A program made the translations under genes and the position numbers. The notes below the pieces were generated by a model. It searched no databases and was not told the origin of the DNA. It saw nothing but the letters and a program-made list of their open reading frames with translations. From Alviniconcha marisindica (lineage: Eukaryota > Mollusca > Gastropoda > Provannidae), in NCBI GenBank assembly GCA_018857735.1, contig JABMCL010001519.1, positions 1,135,001 to 1,199,000 of the forward strand: a stretch of 64,000 bases of DNA, given 5' to 3'. Shown one piece after another: positions 1 through 13,825 of the stretch. Position 1 is the first letter of the stretch, and the number at the start of each line of letters is the position of its first letter.

Positions 1-1
1 A

Positions 2-34
2 ACTAAATTGGAGAAGAAGAAGAGCTGGTTCTGA
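2..34 (+). CDS. Possible C-terminal end of a gene lying left of the window
   Basis: One plus-strand frame reads TKLEKKKSWF and then TGA at 32-34. The basic/aromatic end looks protein-like, and the following 5 kb is AT-rich and gene-free up to a polyA signal at 5339, as expected of a long 3' UTR. Ten codons are too few to identify a product. Confidence 0.2.
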   Translation, partial: TKLEKKKSWF

Positions 35-775
35 GTTAGTTTTTTCATTCCTTTTTCCTTCTAAATCCTCACTCTGCTTTCGTCATTTTGTACTGTTGAA
101 TACAATTCCGACTTTTTTTTCTGAGTTCTGTGTGGTGATGTTTTTGTTGTGAAGTATAAAAAAACAAAAAACAAAAACTACATCGGCTTTAAACTTTGCC
201 GAAGGTTCTTTTATACCTGTGAGACAGACGGACACACATTCCTTTCCGGAGCAGCCCCACACAAAATGTGGACATCAGATAATTAACACAATGTCTGTGA
301 ATAGGCTGCCTTGGAAGCTTTGAATTGTTGTGGCTTTGTACTTTGCTGAAGTACGTATTTAAAAAAAGAGATTTTTAAAGCAAGTATTTATATTATTTGT
401 GGCTATTTTTGTATGATTATTTATTGTACACTAGTATACTCAAGTTTTTATCATAAAATCACTTTGTACTGTCAGAAAAGAAAGGGGAGAAAAAAAGATG
501 AAAAACAAACAAAAATAACTGCAGCGACCAAGGTTGGCGATGACTTGGTTGCTTCTTTATGGTCAGAGAATGGTTCCAGATGGTGGACTCATTTTCAATG
601 GAGACAGTGTTCCACCTGGGACAGATCTCACTGGGGCCGTTGAACGTGGAAAAGGAGTGAATGGCTTTATACATAAAATGCGTCAAGTGTGACCAGTTCT
701 ATTCATGTTAGAATGTTGAAACGTGTTTCGGTTTTTAGTTTTTGGATGGGTGCATGCAACTGGAGACCCAACAGT

Positions 776-1100
776 GCAGAGCAAGAGCATTCGCTCTTGA
801 AAGCCAAAGTTAAGTATGATCAAACGTGGTCACCGAATGGATGGGTGACTCATGTGTTAGTGGTGTAGAGCAAGAGTATTCACTCTTGAAAGCCAAAGTT
901 AAGTATGATCAAACGTGGTCACCGAATGGATGGGTGACTTACGTGTTAGTGGTGTAGAGCAAGAGTATTCACTCTTGAAAGCCAAAGTTAAGTATGATCA
1001 AACGTGGTCACCGAATGGATGGGTAACTTCAAGAGCATTCGCTCTTGAAAGCCAAAGTTAAGTATGATCAAACATGGTCACCGAATGGGTGGGTGACTTA
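776..1100 (+). repeat. Tandem copies of a 5S-rRNA-like (SINE3-type) element head
   Basis: Four copies (cores at about 806, 895, 984 and 1054) carry aaagttaag, then 23 bp, then tggatgggtgac. In 5S rRNA the same two blocks occur at the same spacing, which is the polymerase III internal control region. Related single copies in the other orientation occur near 33225-33300 and 60765-60800. Confidence 0.5.
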
Positions 1101-1109
1101 TGTGTTAGG

Positions 1110-2307
1110 CTTTGTGCCCGCTCCAAGATTTCTCGGAAGTCAGATTCTGCGCAGACTCTACAAAAGTCCTTAAGATGAGACTTGTGTGGGCCACGTGTCC
1201 CCCATGTGTATACACACACAAAGAAATCGCATATATATATACACGTTAAAGAACTTGTAGTCCATGTCAGAGTTCGGTGGATCATGCAAACGCCAAAATG
1301 ACCAGCATGCACTAAAAGTATTAGTCTTCATAATGTTGAAGTGGGACACTATATGGAAGAAGAAGAACTATAAACACATTTCATTTCCAACACATGTTTA
1401 TAGTAACTGAAGAAAAAAAAGTTGAAGAATACTTTTTGGGCTATATCTAATTATTTTTGAGTTGGCTACATACACGTTATGAAAATCAACAGTGATTCTT
1501 GGGAGGGCCCACCAAAACAAGATAGTATTGACGTCAGACTTGTAATGTCATTGACCCTGATAATATTGACATTAGACGTGTAATGTCATTGACGGTGACT
1601 TATAATGTCAATTTATCCACAAATACTCATTGTTTCTGAGCTTCTGGGTCAGAGTTAGTTGTTTTCTAGAGCTTCAAATCTTTGATTTCTGTGCAGAATC
1701 TGAAAATGCAAAGGAGTGGGACGAAAAAGTCTTTCCTGTTTGCAAATCGGCGTACTGTTTCAAAACTAACATGTAGCACCTAGTACACTCCAATCTCTCT
1801 ATCTATCTGGCTTCTCATTCAAGAGAATGTCTGGTTGATGTAAGCCTTCTGCCACATTTTTTTTTCTTTCTTTCTTTCTTTCTCTTTCCCAGACATAGCG
1901 CGGGATCAAGTCTGATCAGTGGTTTCAGGGATCTGTTTGACCTTGAGTGACCTCTTTCCTCACTTATCACACCCATTGGCCTTACCTTGTTGTCTATGCA
2001 AACATGGGGGGGTGGGAAGGGGGGGGGTGGGGGGGGGGGGGGGGCATTAAGGTACTTGGCCAGGGAATGGTATCATTTCAGATAACCAGCAGAGTGCAGT
2101 ACTCATGTAGTCGCATACCTCCCCACCCTTCTCTAATCACCTCTCCTCCCCTCCCCTCCCTGTCCCCCCCCCACCCCCCTTCCTTTATTCTCTCCAGTCT
2201 CCTAGTTTACCATGGTCTTCCCCTACTCCCTGTTCTACTTGATCCTCCCCTGCCCCCCCCCCCCCTTATATGCACAGTCACACACACACACACATGTGCA
2301 CAGTCTT

Positions 2308-2346
<39 letters not shown>

Positions 2347-2413
2347 TACACATATGCAGTCACACACACACACATAGTAATGCACACACACACATACATG
2401 CACACACACATAT

Positions 2414-2444
<31 letters not shown>

Positions 2445-3960
2445 TATGCACAGTCACACACACACACACACATATGCACAGTCTCACACACACACACAAA
2501 CAAACAAATGCATGCACACACACACACACACACAAATGCACGCATGCACACACCCACCCACGCACACACATATATGTATATATATATATACAACCATATC
2601 TATACAACCTTCCTTCACCCAGATTTTTTCTCTCTAAATCTCCCAGAATACCTTCAGCATCCCCTTCACCCTGTTCCACTTGATCTGTCACCTACCTTTA
2701 CACCCCCCCCCCCCCCCCCCCCCCCCACCCAACACACACATGCAAACACACACACACACAAATGCATGCATGTGCACGCGCACACACCACACTTTCCAGA
2801 GTTCCAACAATCTTTGAAGGTCTTTAAAAGCTTGGATTGAAAATGATCCACCATGCTCCTACCTTTTTGTGGAAGAAAAATGATCCACCATTTTCAAGAC
2901 TTCGAAAGTCTGTAAAAATGAATAATTTATGTGAGATAGGTCTTCGAAACATGAATTTTAATTTGTCCAGTCAAACAGAAAAGCCATTGATTTTATGGCT
3001 GACTTTGAGAATAAGTAATTAGATATAGCTTCATACTTTGGCTGGTTATTATCAAGCGTAAATCATAATCACCAGATGGCAGTGCTCTGACTTCTGAACT
3101 TTTTAACTGAATGGTGCACATGCAGCCCCTTAAAATGGAACAGGCAAGTCATTTCTCGGATCTGGTCTTTGAATTCCAAAACAAATGAATGGTTCTGAAA
3201 ATTTGTGAAAAGGTGAATTTTTTGATTGAAAAGTTTGTAAGAACCCTGCTGTTCTCCATACCATTTTGATTTTTTTATCCCACTGAACCGACCTCCTGCT
3301 AGTTAATTTCTGTGGAAGAAGTGGGCTTTTAGGTCGTTGTTTACAAATACCAGTACTGACTAGGTGAGCAGAGAGAGATGGAGGTGGCCACAGTAGTGTA
3401 AACCTAATACAAACCATGAGAACTGAGCATCATCTAGTCGCTTCTTAGTGTGAAAAGACGCATAGCATTGGCCTCTTTTTTTTTAAAGTTCAGTGAGCCC
3501 AGTGTATGAGCACACTGATGACATTTATGTCTTCATAATACATTCCAGTTTGTGAGAGAAAGAGAGAGAGAGAATGTGTGTGTGTGTGTGTTTGCCTGTT
3601 TTGTGTTTATTGAGAGAGAAAGAAGAATGAGAGATGTATACGTTTATTTCTTGTTGCTATAATACATCGACATACCCCAAGTTAGGGGAAAATAAATGGC
3701 TCCATCAGTCAAGAGGACCTTCATATAATTTTGTTTAATTAAAGATATATGTCATGTACATTCAAATTGCAAAATAGCAGGCCATCATCTTTGATGTCTG
3801 AGTGCCTGTGACCAATCCAAATACTCGTCTTTCGATTTACTTTAGAATAATGGGATAAATGAGCCTGTCGTTCTAATTGTTTCTTATTACTTGTCAGTGC
3901 CTTGGCATTCTTACTGTGGATGAAGTGTAAAGAAAAGAGCGGTTCATGACTACCCATTTA
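1110..3960. other. Gene-free left flank
   Basis: No exon with splice signals or recognisable protein was found on either strand. It holds short duplications (gtaatgtcattgac near 1545-1610), the simple-repeat cluster at 2 kb and AT-rich sequence. It may be 3' UTR of a gene to the left. Confidence 0.5.
1990..2790. repeat. Cluster of G, C, CA and AT simple repeats
   Basis: Poly-G (2022-2044), CA with interruptions (2278-2570), AT (2570-2590), poly-C (2701-2727) and CA (2730-2760). No gene signal seen. Confidence 0.95.
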
Positions 3961-3966
3961 TCGGAT

Positions 3967-4040
3967 GAGCCAGTTTGGCCTAGTGGTAAGGCTGGTAACT
4001 GGATGACTTAGGTTCAATTCCCTGCTTCAGCCCTCCTTTC
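3967..4040 (+). mobile_element. tRNA-derived SINE head
   Basis: An A-box-like tggcctagtggtaaggc is followed 32 bp later by a B-box-like ggttcaattcc, the spacing of an internal RNA polymerase III promoter. The acceptor stem does not pair, so it is a SINE head rather than a tRNA gene. Confidence 0.55.
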
Positions 4041-4611
4041 TCTTCAAAAGTTGTGGTTTATGGACATTCATCTTGTGACTTTGCCCTTCATAATTAATCA
4101 AACATTAAATTGACCCTCATGCTGCCCATCTTAACGCAGAAGTCATTCTGGTGGTGACAGTGTTGTGTTAGTTGTAGTCTTTCGTTCCCTTACCACTGCT
4201 TCTCCCCCCCCCCCCCCCCCCCCCCCCCCCCAGGATGTCAGCGCCCCCACCAGTGCTTCAGAGACAACTCAGAGGCACCGGTCATCAAAGAAGTTTAACA
4301 AAGCTCTTTAACCCCTCGTAAAGAACTTATTTGATATGTCAATTCCCCCAAGAACCACCTGAATCAAATTTTTAGTTCCCCAAATCAGATTTTTAGTTTT
4401 TACAACTAAGCTGTGACTCAGTCCAAGCCATTTACACTCCTGACGAAGTGATGGTCAGCTAAGAGGTCTGTAATGAGGCTACAGGTCCTGTCCTTTGGGG
4501 CAGGCAGCCATTAATTAGCCCAAACAAAACAAAAAGCTAAAAATTAATTATAAGTGAGTTTATAAAAGAAGGCAGAAATATGAAAGAAAGGAAAAAAGAA
4601 GGTAAACATCT

Positions 4612-4940
4612 CTTGTGCATAATGAGTAATATACATGTAAACATCACTTGTGCAAAATGAGTGATGTACATGTAAACTTCACTTGTGCATAATGATGTAC
4701 ATGTAAACATCACTTGTGCATAATGAGTGATGTACATGTAAACATCACTTGGCATAATGAGTGATGTACATGTAAACATCACTTGTGCAGGAGTGATACA
4801 TGTAAACATCACTTGTGCAAAATGAGTGTACATGTAAACATCACTTGTGCAAAATGGGTGATGTACATGTAGACATCACTTGTGCAAAATTAGTGTACAT
4901 GTAAACAACACTTGTGCAAAATAAGTGATACATGTACTGT
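4612..4940 (+). repeat. Minisatellite, about 33-bp unit
   Basis: About ten copies of tgatgtacatgtaaacatca followed by cttgtgcaaaatgag, with small length variation. Confidence 0.85.
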
Positions 4941-5338
4941 CCTTGTCCCCACCCCACCCCCAAGTAATTTTGGTAGTGCAAAATATCTATAGTAGTGATG
5001 GTTGACTCAGGTTTTATAATTTGACAGTGATAGTTCATGCAAGTTTGTGATTTGACTGTACAATTACTGGAATAATTTTGAATCCATTGTCAGAGTTTTT
5101 GTTCCAATCTCTCTTTCCTTCCAGCTGCTACTTAAATATATTTGATGTGATACGTCCATTTTCTCCTTTGAGCTCATCGAGAACAAATTTACTTGTTCTT
5201 GGCATATGTGTCAACTCTGCTGCTAATTATAACCTACCATAATAAATATTTTCAGCAGCCTGAACAAACATTTGAGGTTTTGAAATAGTTTTGTTCACTG
5301 TTTTTGGATTGCATTTTTGAATGGCCATGCTAAATCTG

Positions 5339-5344
5339 AATAAA
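5339..5344 (+). terminator. Candidate polyadenylation signal of an upstream plus-strand gene
   Basis: AATAAA followed within 25 bp by a GT/T-rich stretch (atgtgtcagatctttttttg). It would be tail-to-tail with the PAM16 signal at 6078-6083. The gene that would use it lies mostly or wholly outside the window. Confidence 0.35.
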
Positions 5345-5390
5345 ATGTGTCAGATCTTTTTTTGTTTCTGGTGTCGCTTTGCAACTGCTA

Positions 5391-5431
<41 letters not shown>

Positions 5432-5926
5432 GAATGAATAATGTTACAAGGGCAATGGATGAGACTTGTGGTCTTCTTACATCCAGCTCTTGCCCATGAG
5501 GGACTAAGTTTATTGATACTGTATGTATGCACATTGAGAAAAAAGTTCCAAAGAGTGTGTTGTCTCCACAAGCAAAATGGCCAGCCTATACATCCAATTT
5601 TTTCATGATAATTTTTTTTCTTTAAGGGGAAAACATTTATTTTCAGAGAGAAAAAAATTGGTCCATTCTCTACGACTATAAAGCAGCAGTTATTAGATTG
5701 CTTCTCTTTGGCTCTCTGTTGCTACTGTTGTATACCCATAAGCTAAACTTGCTTGCAAGTTTTCTCATGCTGCTATCAAAATGGTCATTTTATTTTTATT
5801 TTACTATACAATTTATTTTTATTTCACGATACACGACTTTGGGGGAGTTTAGAGCTCCTATTTATATACATCTTAGTTGAGTTTAGAGCTCCTATTTATA
5901 TACATCTTAGTTCTAGCAAAGTTTTC

Positions 5927-5930
<4 letters not shown>

Positions 5931-5968
<38 letters not shown>
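5931..5968. repeat. GT microsatellite beside a short direct duplication
   Basis: (TG)n directly after two copies of gagtttagagctcctattta (5846 and 5880, 34-bp unit). Confidence 0.95.
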
Positions 5969-6077
5969 ACTTATCACTGTTTGGAGAAAAGGGGAGAAAA
6001 AAATATATGCTCTTTTGTATTTACATTCAAAGCAAAGTCAAACACACAGTAATAGTTTTTGCACACATTCTGCACGT

Positions 6078-6083
6078 TTTATT
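6078..6083 (-). terminator. Polyadenylation signal for PAM16
   Basis: AATAAA on the minus strand, about 0.75 kb past the PAM16 stop codon, in AT-rich sequence. It is a good candidate for the transcript end. Confidence 0.5.
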
Positions 6084-6721
6084 CATTAAATTTACAGACA
6101 CATAGATATTATGTACATAGATCTGTACGTACCGACATTTCTTCATACTGCAACCAACACACATGCACTCTTCATCACAGGAAACTAGACATAGCTCACA
6201 GCTGGTGCATGCAATCACTACCTGCATAATTCCCCACTTGGTACCAACATAACAGAATAAGGCAATAAGGATTAAATACAAGGAATGCACACAGACATTT
6301 CAATTGTAAATGCAAACTTGTTATATTTGTCAAAAAACATTTGAAACATAGGTATGACTGAAATATTACAAAATGGGGTTAGGTTTGATCTCTCTTTTTC
6401 CATACACAAATATTAAACGTGGCATGATCGCCCCCACTTGGAAATGAAACTTCCTTTCCTGAGCAGAAGGGCGCTTCGAAAAGGGAGGCCAACTTATTAC
6501 TTAGCTTAACCAGCTGATCAAATTCCGTCAGTCTGCTGTTCTTATGACAGAAATGGCACACTAGCATCACATAAAACATCTTGAATTCATGTGTCAGTTA
6601 GTTCTTGGATTTTTTACTGCCCCTCAAACCACACAGGATCATCTCAGAACAAATCAACCAGTCTTGCACATTGTAGTGCAGTCCTGCTACAGTGTGTTCA
6701 CCGCATCTTCCCTGATCCAAG

Positions 6722-6723
6722 CA

Positions 6724-6756
<33 letters not shown>

Positions 6757-6802
6757 CTCACACTCACACACACACACACACGCGCGCGCGCACACACACA
6801 CT
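6722..6802. repeat. CT, CA and CG simple repeat just past the PAM16 stop
   Basis: (CT)n then (CA)n with a cgcgcgcgcg core, in the PAM16 3' UTR. Confidence 0.95.
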
Positions 6803-6826
6803 ACAAAAACTTATGTGTCACATGCG

Positions 6827-9800
6827 TCATGTTTCTGCATTGCTCTTCCGACTCTGCTCTTTTTTGGCCAACTCTTGTTGGTCCTTCAGCTCGGATTCTA
6901 TTCTCTCCTTCGCTCGGACAACCTGCACATATGCAACAGGCATAATATTACGATACATGGTGACACCAAGCCAATTGAAAGGAATAATACCACAGCATTG
7001 AGTCAAGCATGCACACACATGCACAACACTGAGTCGAGTCAAAAGGAAAAAGTCTATCAATCAAAGCGGCAAAACAGCTGTACGGAAGATGACACCATGA
7101 TGTGCAGTCAAGCAGATAAACTATGGCATATATATTACATAAATAATAATAATGTACATGTATCGCGCGCTCATCAACGTCTTGGGTGTTCACATGATAC
7201 ATATTAATTTAAACGCAGTATTCTATGCACATGTAGAGCACAGTCCTACTCATGCAATTTGCACAAAGTATTATATGAAACAAACAAACACAATGAATTC
7301 AAACCATTTAAACATTCATGACACTGATCTGCACACACACACACACGCACAAGCACACACAGACCCAACACAACACAGCACACACACACACACACTGTCA
7401 CACATCCACACACACATTTCCCTGTCCTACATCCCCTTCCCCCTCCACACACATACTACACCCCCCTCCCCTACACACACATCACACACACACTCACAGA
7501 GACTGTAGTGAAAACAGGGTGGTGTTATTAGCTGGGGCAGAAGTACTGTGAAAAGAGGAAGGTTTCAGTTTGGCTTTAAGAGACGACAGGGTTGAACAGC
7601 GTCAAAGGTCTTGTGGGCGTGAATTCCAAATGTGGGGTCCAAAGGAAGGGAAAATGCGGAAGCCATGAGTCTTTCATTTGCATTTCAGCATGTAGATATC
7701 AGACAAAGAGCGTAGTGTACAAGACAGAGTGTAGACATGTAACAATTCAGAGAGGTAAGCTGGACCAGAACCATTTATAGCACTAAAACACACACATATA
7801 TATATATATATATATAAGTGACTTTATACTTAATTATTTCTGAAATGGGAAGCCAGGTGTAGAGTGGTGGTGACAAGCTGTCAAGAGAACGAGTCTTGTT
7901 GCAAAGTTTTGAATTTTTGGGAAGAGGTTGGATGACAGAATTAGGTGTACCCATAAGGAGGCAACTGCAGTAATCACGCCCTGATAGGATATAATTATAG
8001 GAAGTAACAATAATCTTGGCTGCGTCTTCAGTGAGAAAGCTGTGGATGGAACTAATGCATTTAGGCTCCAAAAAAAGCAGTCTGACAGGTTTCAATGATG
8101 TGCTTCTTCATGGACAGTTTTGAGTTAAGAATGAATCCAAGGTTCCTGGCAGAATCAGAGATGGGGATGTTGTGAGAGCCAAGAGTAATCGAGTCAGGAA
8201 GGGAAATGGTGGAAGGTTTCAAGGAAAGAAAAGGGAATGAGAAGAGCTTCGTTTTGTTGTCGTTGAGCTGATTTTCAGTCATCTATGTTGTTGTCGCCTG
8301 TGCATGCAAATACGTGAATCAATGAGATAAAAATACCATATGGAGTATGATGCAAATACGTGCCATCAAAGGGATAAACCTATTGTATGGGGGGTTACAC
8401 AAACGTGCAGTCAAGAAGATGAAGCTGCACTATGGGGTTTGGCACAAACATAATGTACAATCATGGGGATACAACTATGGAGTATGACACAAATGCATGT
8501 GCTGTGCAGTCAAGGTAATACAACCATGGAGCATGAGTCTACGATGCAAGCATACCCGCAGTGATGGGGTTACAACTATGGAGCATTCATGATGCAAACA
8601 CATACTGTGCAGTCGAGGGGATACAACTAATGAACTACGGAGTACTGGAGTATGACAAAAATACCTGTGCAGTTGTGGGGAACAGAACTACTAAACTATG
8701 AAATGCTGGAGTATGACACAAATGCATGTGCAGTCAAGGGGATACCACTATCATGTGACTATGGAGCATGACACAAACACACCTGCAGTCAAAGGGATAC
8801 AACTATGGAGTGTGACACAAAGTGCAATTAAGGGGATACACAACTATGGAGCATGACACAAACACATGGGGATACAACTACTCAACTATGGAGTATGACA
8901 CAAACATATGTGCAGTCAAGGGGATACAACTATGAAGCATGACACAAACACACCTGCAGTCAAAGGGATACAAGTATTGAACTATGGAGTGTGACACAAA
9001 GTGCAATTATGGAGCATGACACAAACACATGGGGATACAACTACTCAACCATGGAGTGCGACACAAACACATGTGCAGTCAAGGGGATACAACTATGGAG
9101 TGTGACACAAAGTGCAATTAAGGGGATACAACTATGGAGCATGACACAAACACATGGGGATACAACTACTCAACTATGGAGTATGACACAAACATATGTG
9201 CAGTCAAGGGGATACAACTATGAAGCATGACACAAACACACCTGCAGTCAAAGGGATACAACCATGGAGTGTGACACAAAGTGCAATTAAGGGGATACAA
9301 CTATGGCGCAAGACACAAACACATGGGGATACAACTACTCAACTATGGAGCATGACACAAACACATGGGGATACAACGACTCAACTATGGAGTGTGACAC
9401 AAACACATGTGCAATTAAGGGGATACAACTACAGAGCAGTCCCAACCATCACACACACTTGCTATTCCCACCTTAGACTGTACATAAAAAGATCCTCCTT
9501 TTGCTTTCTCGTTGACCGCAAACAGATGTTCGTAGTTTTTCTTCAGTCCTTCTAAATCATCCACACTCTTCAGGTTTAGAACCTGTAGCGCCTCCTGAAA
9601 ACAGACGGTTGCCATGTTTACTGTCATACATGTATTATGAATACAAGACATGCCAGTCTACTGCATGCTTTTGTTCCTTAAGTAACAAACCAAACCATGC
9701 TTGATATGAATACGAACAAACTGATGTAAAACTAAGTCAGATGCTTATGGTATTCAGTCAGAAATGTAAGTACAGCCTTCAGCTGATGAAAGCTGTTATA

Positions 9801-12800
9801 ATTTGGTTGTTCAGTAACAATATTCAGTAACAAACATATCTCACAACAATAGCCTTCATTCTCTAGTTCTCATTCATTAAAGGAAAAGTCCAAGGTTTTT
9901 AAGTATGCAAAATGACCATTGAAATGATTAACAAATCAGTCACTAGTTTGAGATTTAATGAAATAAAAAATGACGAAAAAATGTTTATGTTGGCTTTTAA
10001 TCAATTTCATTTTCTGTAGGCTGGCCAAGACTGCTGTCTCGGGTTCTCTATCAGTCACGTGACTTTCTCGGAAGTGACGTCAGTCTGGGGAGTCAGTGCG
10101 ATTGCCATCTTAGATTGTTCATTGAATGTGTATGCGTGTGGTCAACAAAAAGCTCTAACAATGCCAGCTACTGTATTGCAGCAAACTGTAACAACTCACA
10201 AGCAACCCAAAGCATAACTATGCACGAGTTCCAGTGGAATCGGCCTGCTGTGAGGCAAAAATGGATCAAATTTGTACAATTCAAATGAGCTGACTTTGAT
10301 GCTGCGCCTGAGTGCGATTTTGTAGACTTTATGGCGGAATACCAAATGGGGTTTGCTTCAAAGCGGAATTTGTAGGGTTGTCCACAGGGTAACCGACTTG
10401 GAAAAAATTCCAGTTCGAATCTCCAAGGATGAAGCTGGTGAGCAGCAAACGCACAAATGCCTATGGCAGAAAAGGCTGTGAAAGAAAGAGACTGTACACA
10501 AATGCCTGTGGCAAAGAAAGAGAGAAAACAGACCACAAATGCCCGTGGCAAAGAAAGAAAGACCAAACCACAAATGCTGGTGGCAAACGAAAAATGGCTG
10601 CCCTAATCAGGCAAGCAAACAGCTCAAAACCCCAAATGGTTGCCTACCTGCAACAGTGCAAGCATAAGGTGGAGAGGAAAAACAAACAAAAAAACCAAAT
10701 CACAACAGTCTAATAGACTACTGTCTGCAACAAAGGAGGGACGACTACACTCATAAGAGCACAGAGCAAAATAACTGTGCCAACGTCAAACAGATGGAAA
10801 GCCAAACTAACCATAACTTAACTCTAAACTAACCCCTCACTAACCCGGCTTCCATCTAGAAAATCAAAGGCTGCAGACTGATAAAGCAAAACGCTAATCA
10901 GGACTACCGATGACAAAGCATCGGGATGTAAACAAATGCAGACAACAAGAGAAATACAAAATGGCTGCCCTAATCAAGCAGGTATGAAATGGCCAATAAA
11001 CCAAAAATAAAAAATAAAGAACGCATGGTGAAAAAAAAGTGGAAAAGAGAGAGAAAACAACAACACTTTCTGGGCAAGTAATGTCAGCGAGCAACAGGAC
11101 AAAGGCTGGATACACGTAATCTGTGTACACGATACAACCCACTTAGCAGTGACAACAACACAGCAGGGCAACAGACGCTAACTACCCCACACAAAGAAAG
11201 AATGACAGGTCTCGTTAAACATCGAGACTACCCCCTTCACTCATACATCGTAAATGAACAATATAACTCGAGAAACAAAAGGGCAGCCAAGAGAAAAAAC
11301 AGTGAATGGCAAGAACCAGTAACTAGCCCAACCCCAAACCCTAACCCAGGGAGGCCACGAAATTGCTAGTCTATTGAACTAGAACGAACAAACCTTTTTC
11401 ATATTTACATATGATGAAACAAACAAGGATAAACTGGGAAAATAAAACACCCAATAAAAGGCAGGCTCCATGATGAGGTCTAGCCTGTTATAAAAGCTAG
11501 AGTAAACAGAACGAAAAAGACTGAAATGCCACGCCTAACAAGGTTCGAGAAAGATGAAATAACAAGCAGGAAATAAGCAAAGGCCCAACTACTGACAATG
11601 GCGTCAGAGCTTCATCCTTGGAGATTCGAACTGAAATTTTTTCAAAGTCTTCTACCCTGTGGCTACTAGCCATTTTGCAGAGACTCCCCAGAGTGACATA
11701 GTGCGCACATGATTTTCATTATCATGGCGACGCTTTCAGTACGACAGGAAATGCCTGTTTTCGTGCATTTATAACCCTCAGATCACAATTTCATCTACAT
11801 CATTGTTCTCAGCGAACTTTAACGGAAATCATGTCAAAAATCACCTCAAACCTTGGACTTGTCCTGTGGCTGTAAACTGCATCAGCACTGCATTTCTGTA
11901 TTCATAAGCTATAGCTAAAAGTTGACAGAGTTCTCAAAAAACAAAACCCCTGCTGGCACTGCTGACCTTTGAAACGAGAAAAATTACGACTTAAGAGTGC
12001 CCTTCCGCTTACTTCACACACCTAGTGACCTATACCTTTCTTACCTTTGAGATCCTGTTTACAAGATAATCACTGCCAAAACATCTACGTCAGTATATCA
12101 GCATCACTCAGAAATCTTGATCTGGTCAACATACTGACTGTAACAATTGCCCCCATGGAGTAATGGACAGAGGAACCGGCAGACTAGAATGGAAAGAAAA
12201 GCAGTTGTCCAGGGTGACAGAATGAGTCACCTAAGTGGAAAAATACTTCTGGACAGAACTAATTCGACAGAGCTGGAAGAAGCAGAATTTGGAGGTTTGA
12301 CTAATAAATGAAGTTCTCCAGGACAATGCGCTGTCAAGGAGAATGCCACAGCTTTTGACAAAGTCAGAGAGCGAGACTGTGGTATAATCAAGCTGACAGG
12401 TGTTGATGGAAATTAACTTCTAGAATTTACTTCACCACTCTGTCGCTTCTGTTTGTGGAGAGAGTCGGTCCCACGTTACCTGCAAGGTCATGCCCGTCAC
12501 TGTGTCGGCAGCTGCTCTTCTGCTTCCCTGCTTGCCTCCCCCTGCATGCTGGGCTGCTTGCTGGCTGGCAGCAAACTCCTGTCGCAAAGCTCGAACAAAC
12601 GCGCGACCCACAACCTGGGTACCTGCCACAATGATCTGTACCAAATACTTGGCCTGGAGAGACAGAGAGAGAAGAAGAAGAAAAAAGTCAACTGTGTTAC
12701 ATCATCATGCAAGGAGACTAAACTAGTGCCTTACAGTTACACTAAGTTCAAGCCAACAGTACCACAAGTGCAGAAAGAATGAATCTTTTCTCTACAACAA

Positions 12801-13766
12801 CCTGGGTACCCAATGTAATGTCAATGATCAGTCTGTACCAAATACTTGGCCTGGAGTAAGAGAGAAGAAGAAGAAGAAGGTCAACCGTTAACAATAACAT
12901 CATCATGTGAGGAGACTAAAGTAGTACCTTGAAGCTAACACTAGTAACAGTAACACAAGTGCGTAACAGTAACACAAGTGCAAAAGGAATTAACCTTCTT
13001 CTTTTTTCTAAAACAAACTGGGTACGCACAAAATGTTGATGATCAATCTATACAAAATACTTGGCCTGGAGAGAGAGAGAGACAGACAGACAGACAAAGA
13101 GAGACAGACAGACAAAGAGAGACAGACAGAGAAACAGAGCGAAGAAGAAAAGTCAACTGTGTTAGTGTTACATCATATTGGGTGGAGACTAGATTAGTAC
13201 CTTAAAGCTAACAGTAACACAAGGGAAGAAAGAATTAACCTTTTCTCTACAAGAGCCTGGGTACCACTACCAACCACAAGGATCAGTCTGTGCCAGATTC
13301 CTGGCCTGGAAAGAGAGGCAGAGAGAGAGAGACAGGTCACAGAAAGAAAAAAGGTGAATCATATTATTATTACATCATCATGGGAGGACACCAGATTGGT
13401 AGGATTAGGACTAGGAGTACCTTCAGTATCAAACTAACACTACGTAACAGTAACACCAGTTTTAAAAGAAGAAGAAAAATGCACATTGTACCTTGTCCTT
13501 GGCATCTTTTAAGCAGGAGTTTTATTCTGTTTCTTTTCAGGCTGTCAAACTCAAAGTTTACCATTAACTAATGTTGGGTAGATTATGATTCATGCTTTAC
13601 TGGCTGGGTTATTAATATTATCACCATTAATATTATCACTTCTGTAGCCATCTGCTGTAGAACTAATAATTTCAATTTCAAATATCAATATAATCATTAT
13701 TACAACTTATACAACACGCTGTGACTGTGACGATTATTTTGTCGGGTTTGTTTGTCTGGTCTGTGG

Positions 13767-13825
<59 letters not shown>

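Noticed and set aside
3967..4040. Functional tRNA gene
   Set aside because: A and B boxes are present but the acceptor and anticodon stems do not pair; treated as a SINE head.
8330..9440. CRISPR-like regular repeats
   Set aside because: Eukaryotic minisatellite: no constant repeat with unique spacers, units vary in length and all parts repeat.
11325..11350. Telomere-like ccctaaccc stretch
   Set aside because: Only about one and a half units within ordinary intron sequence.
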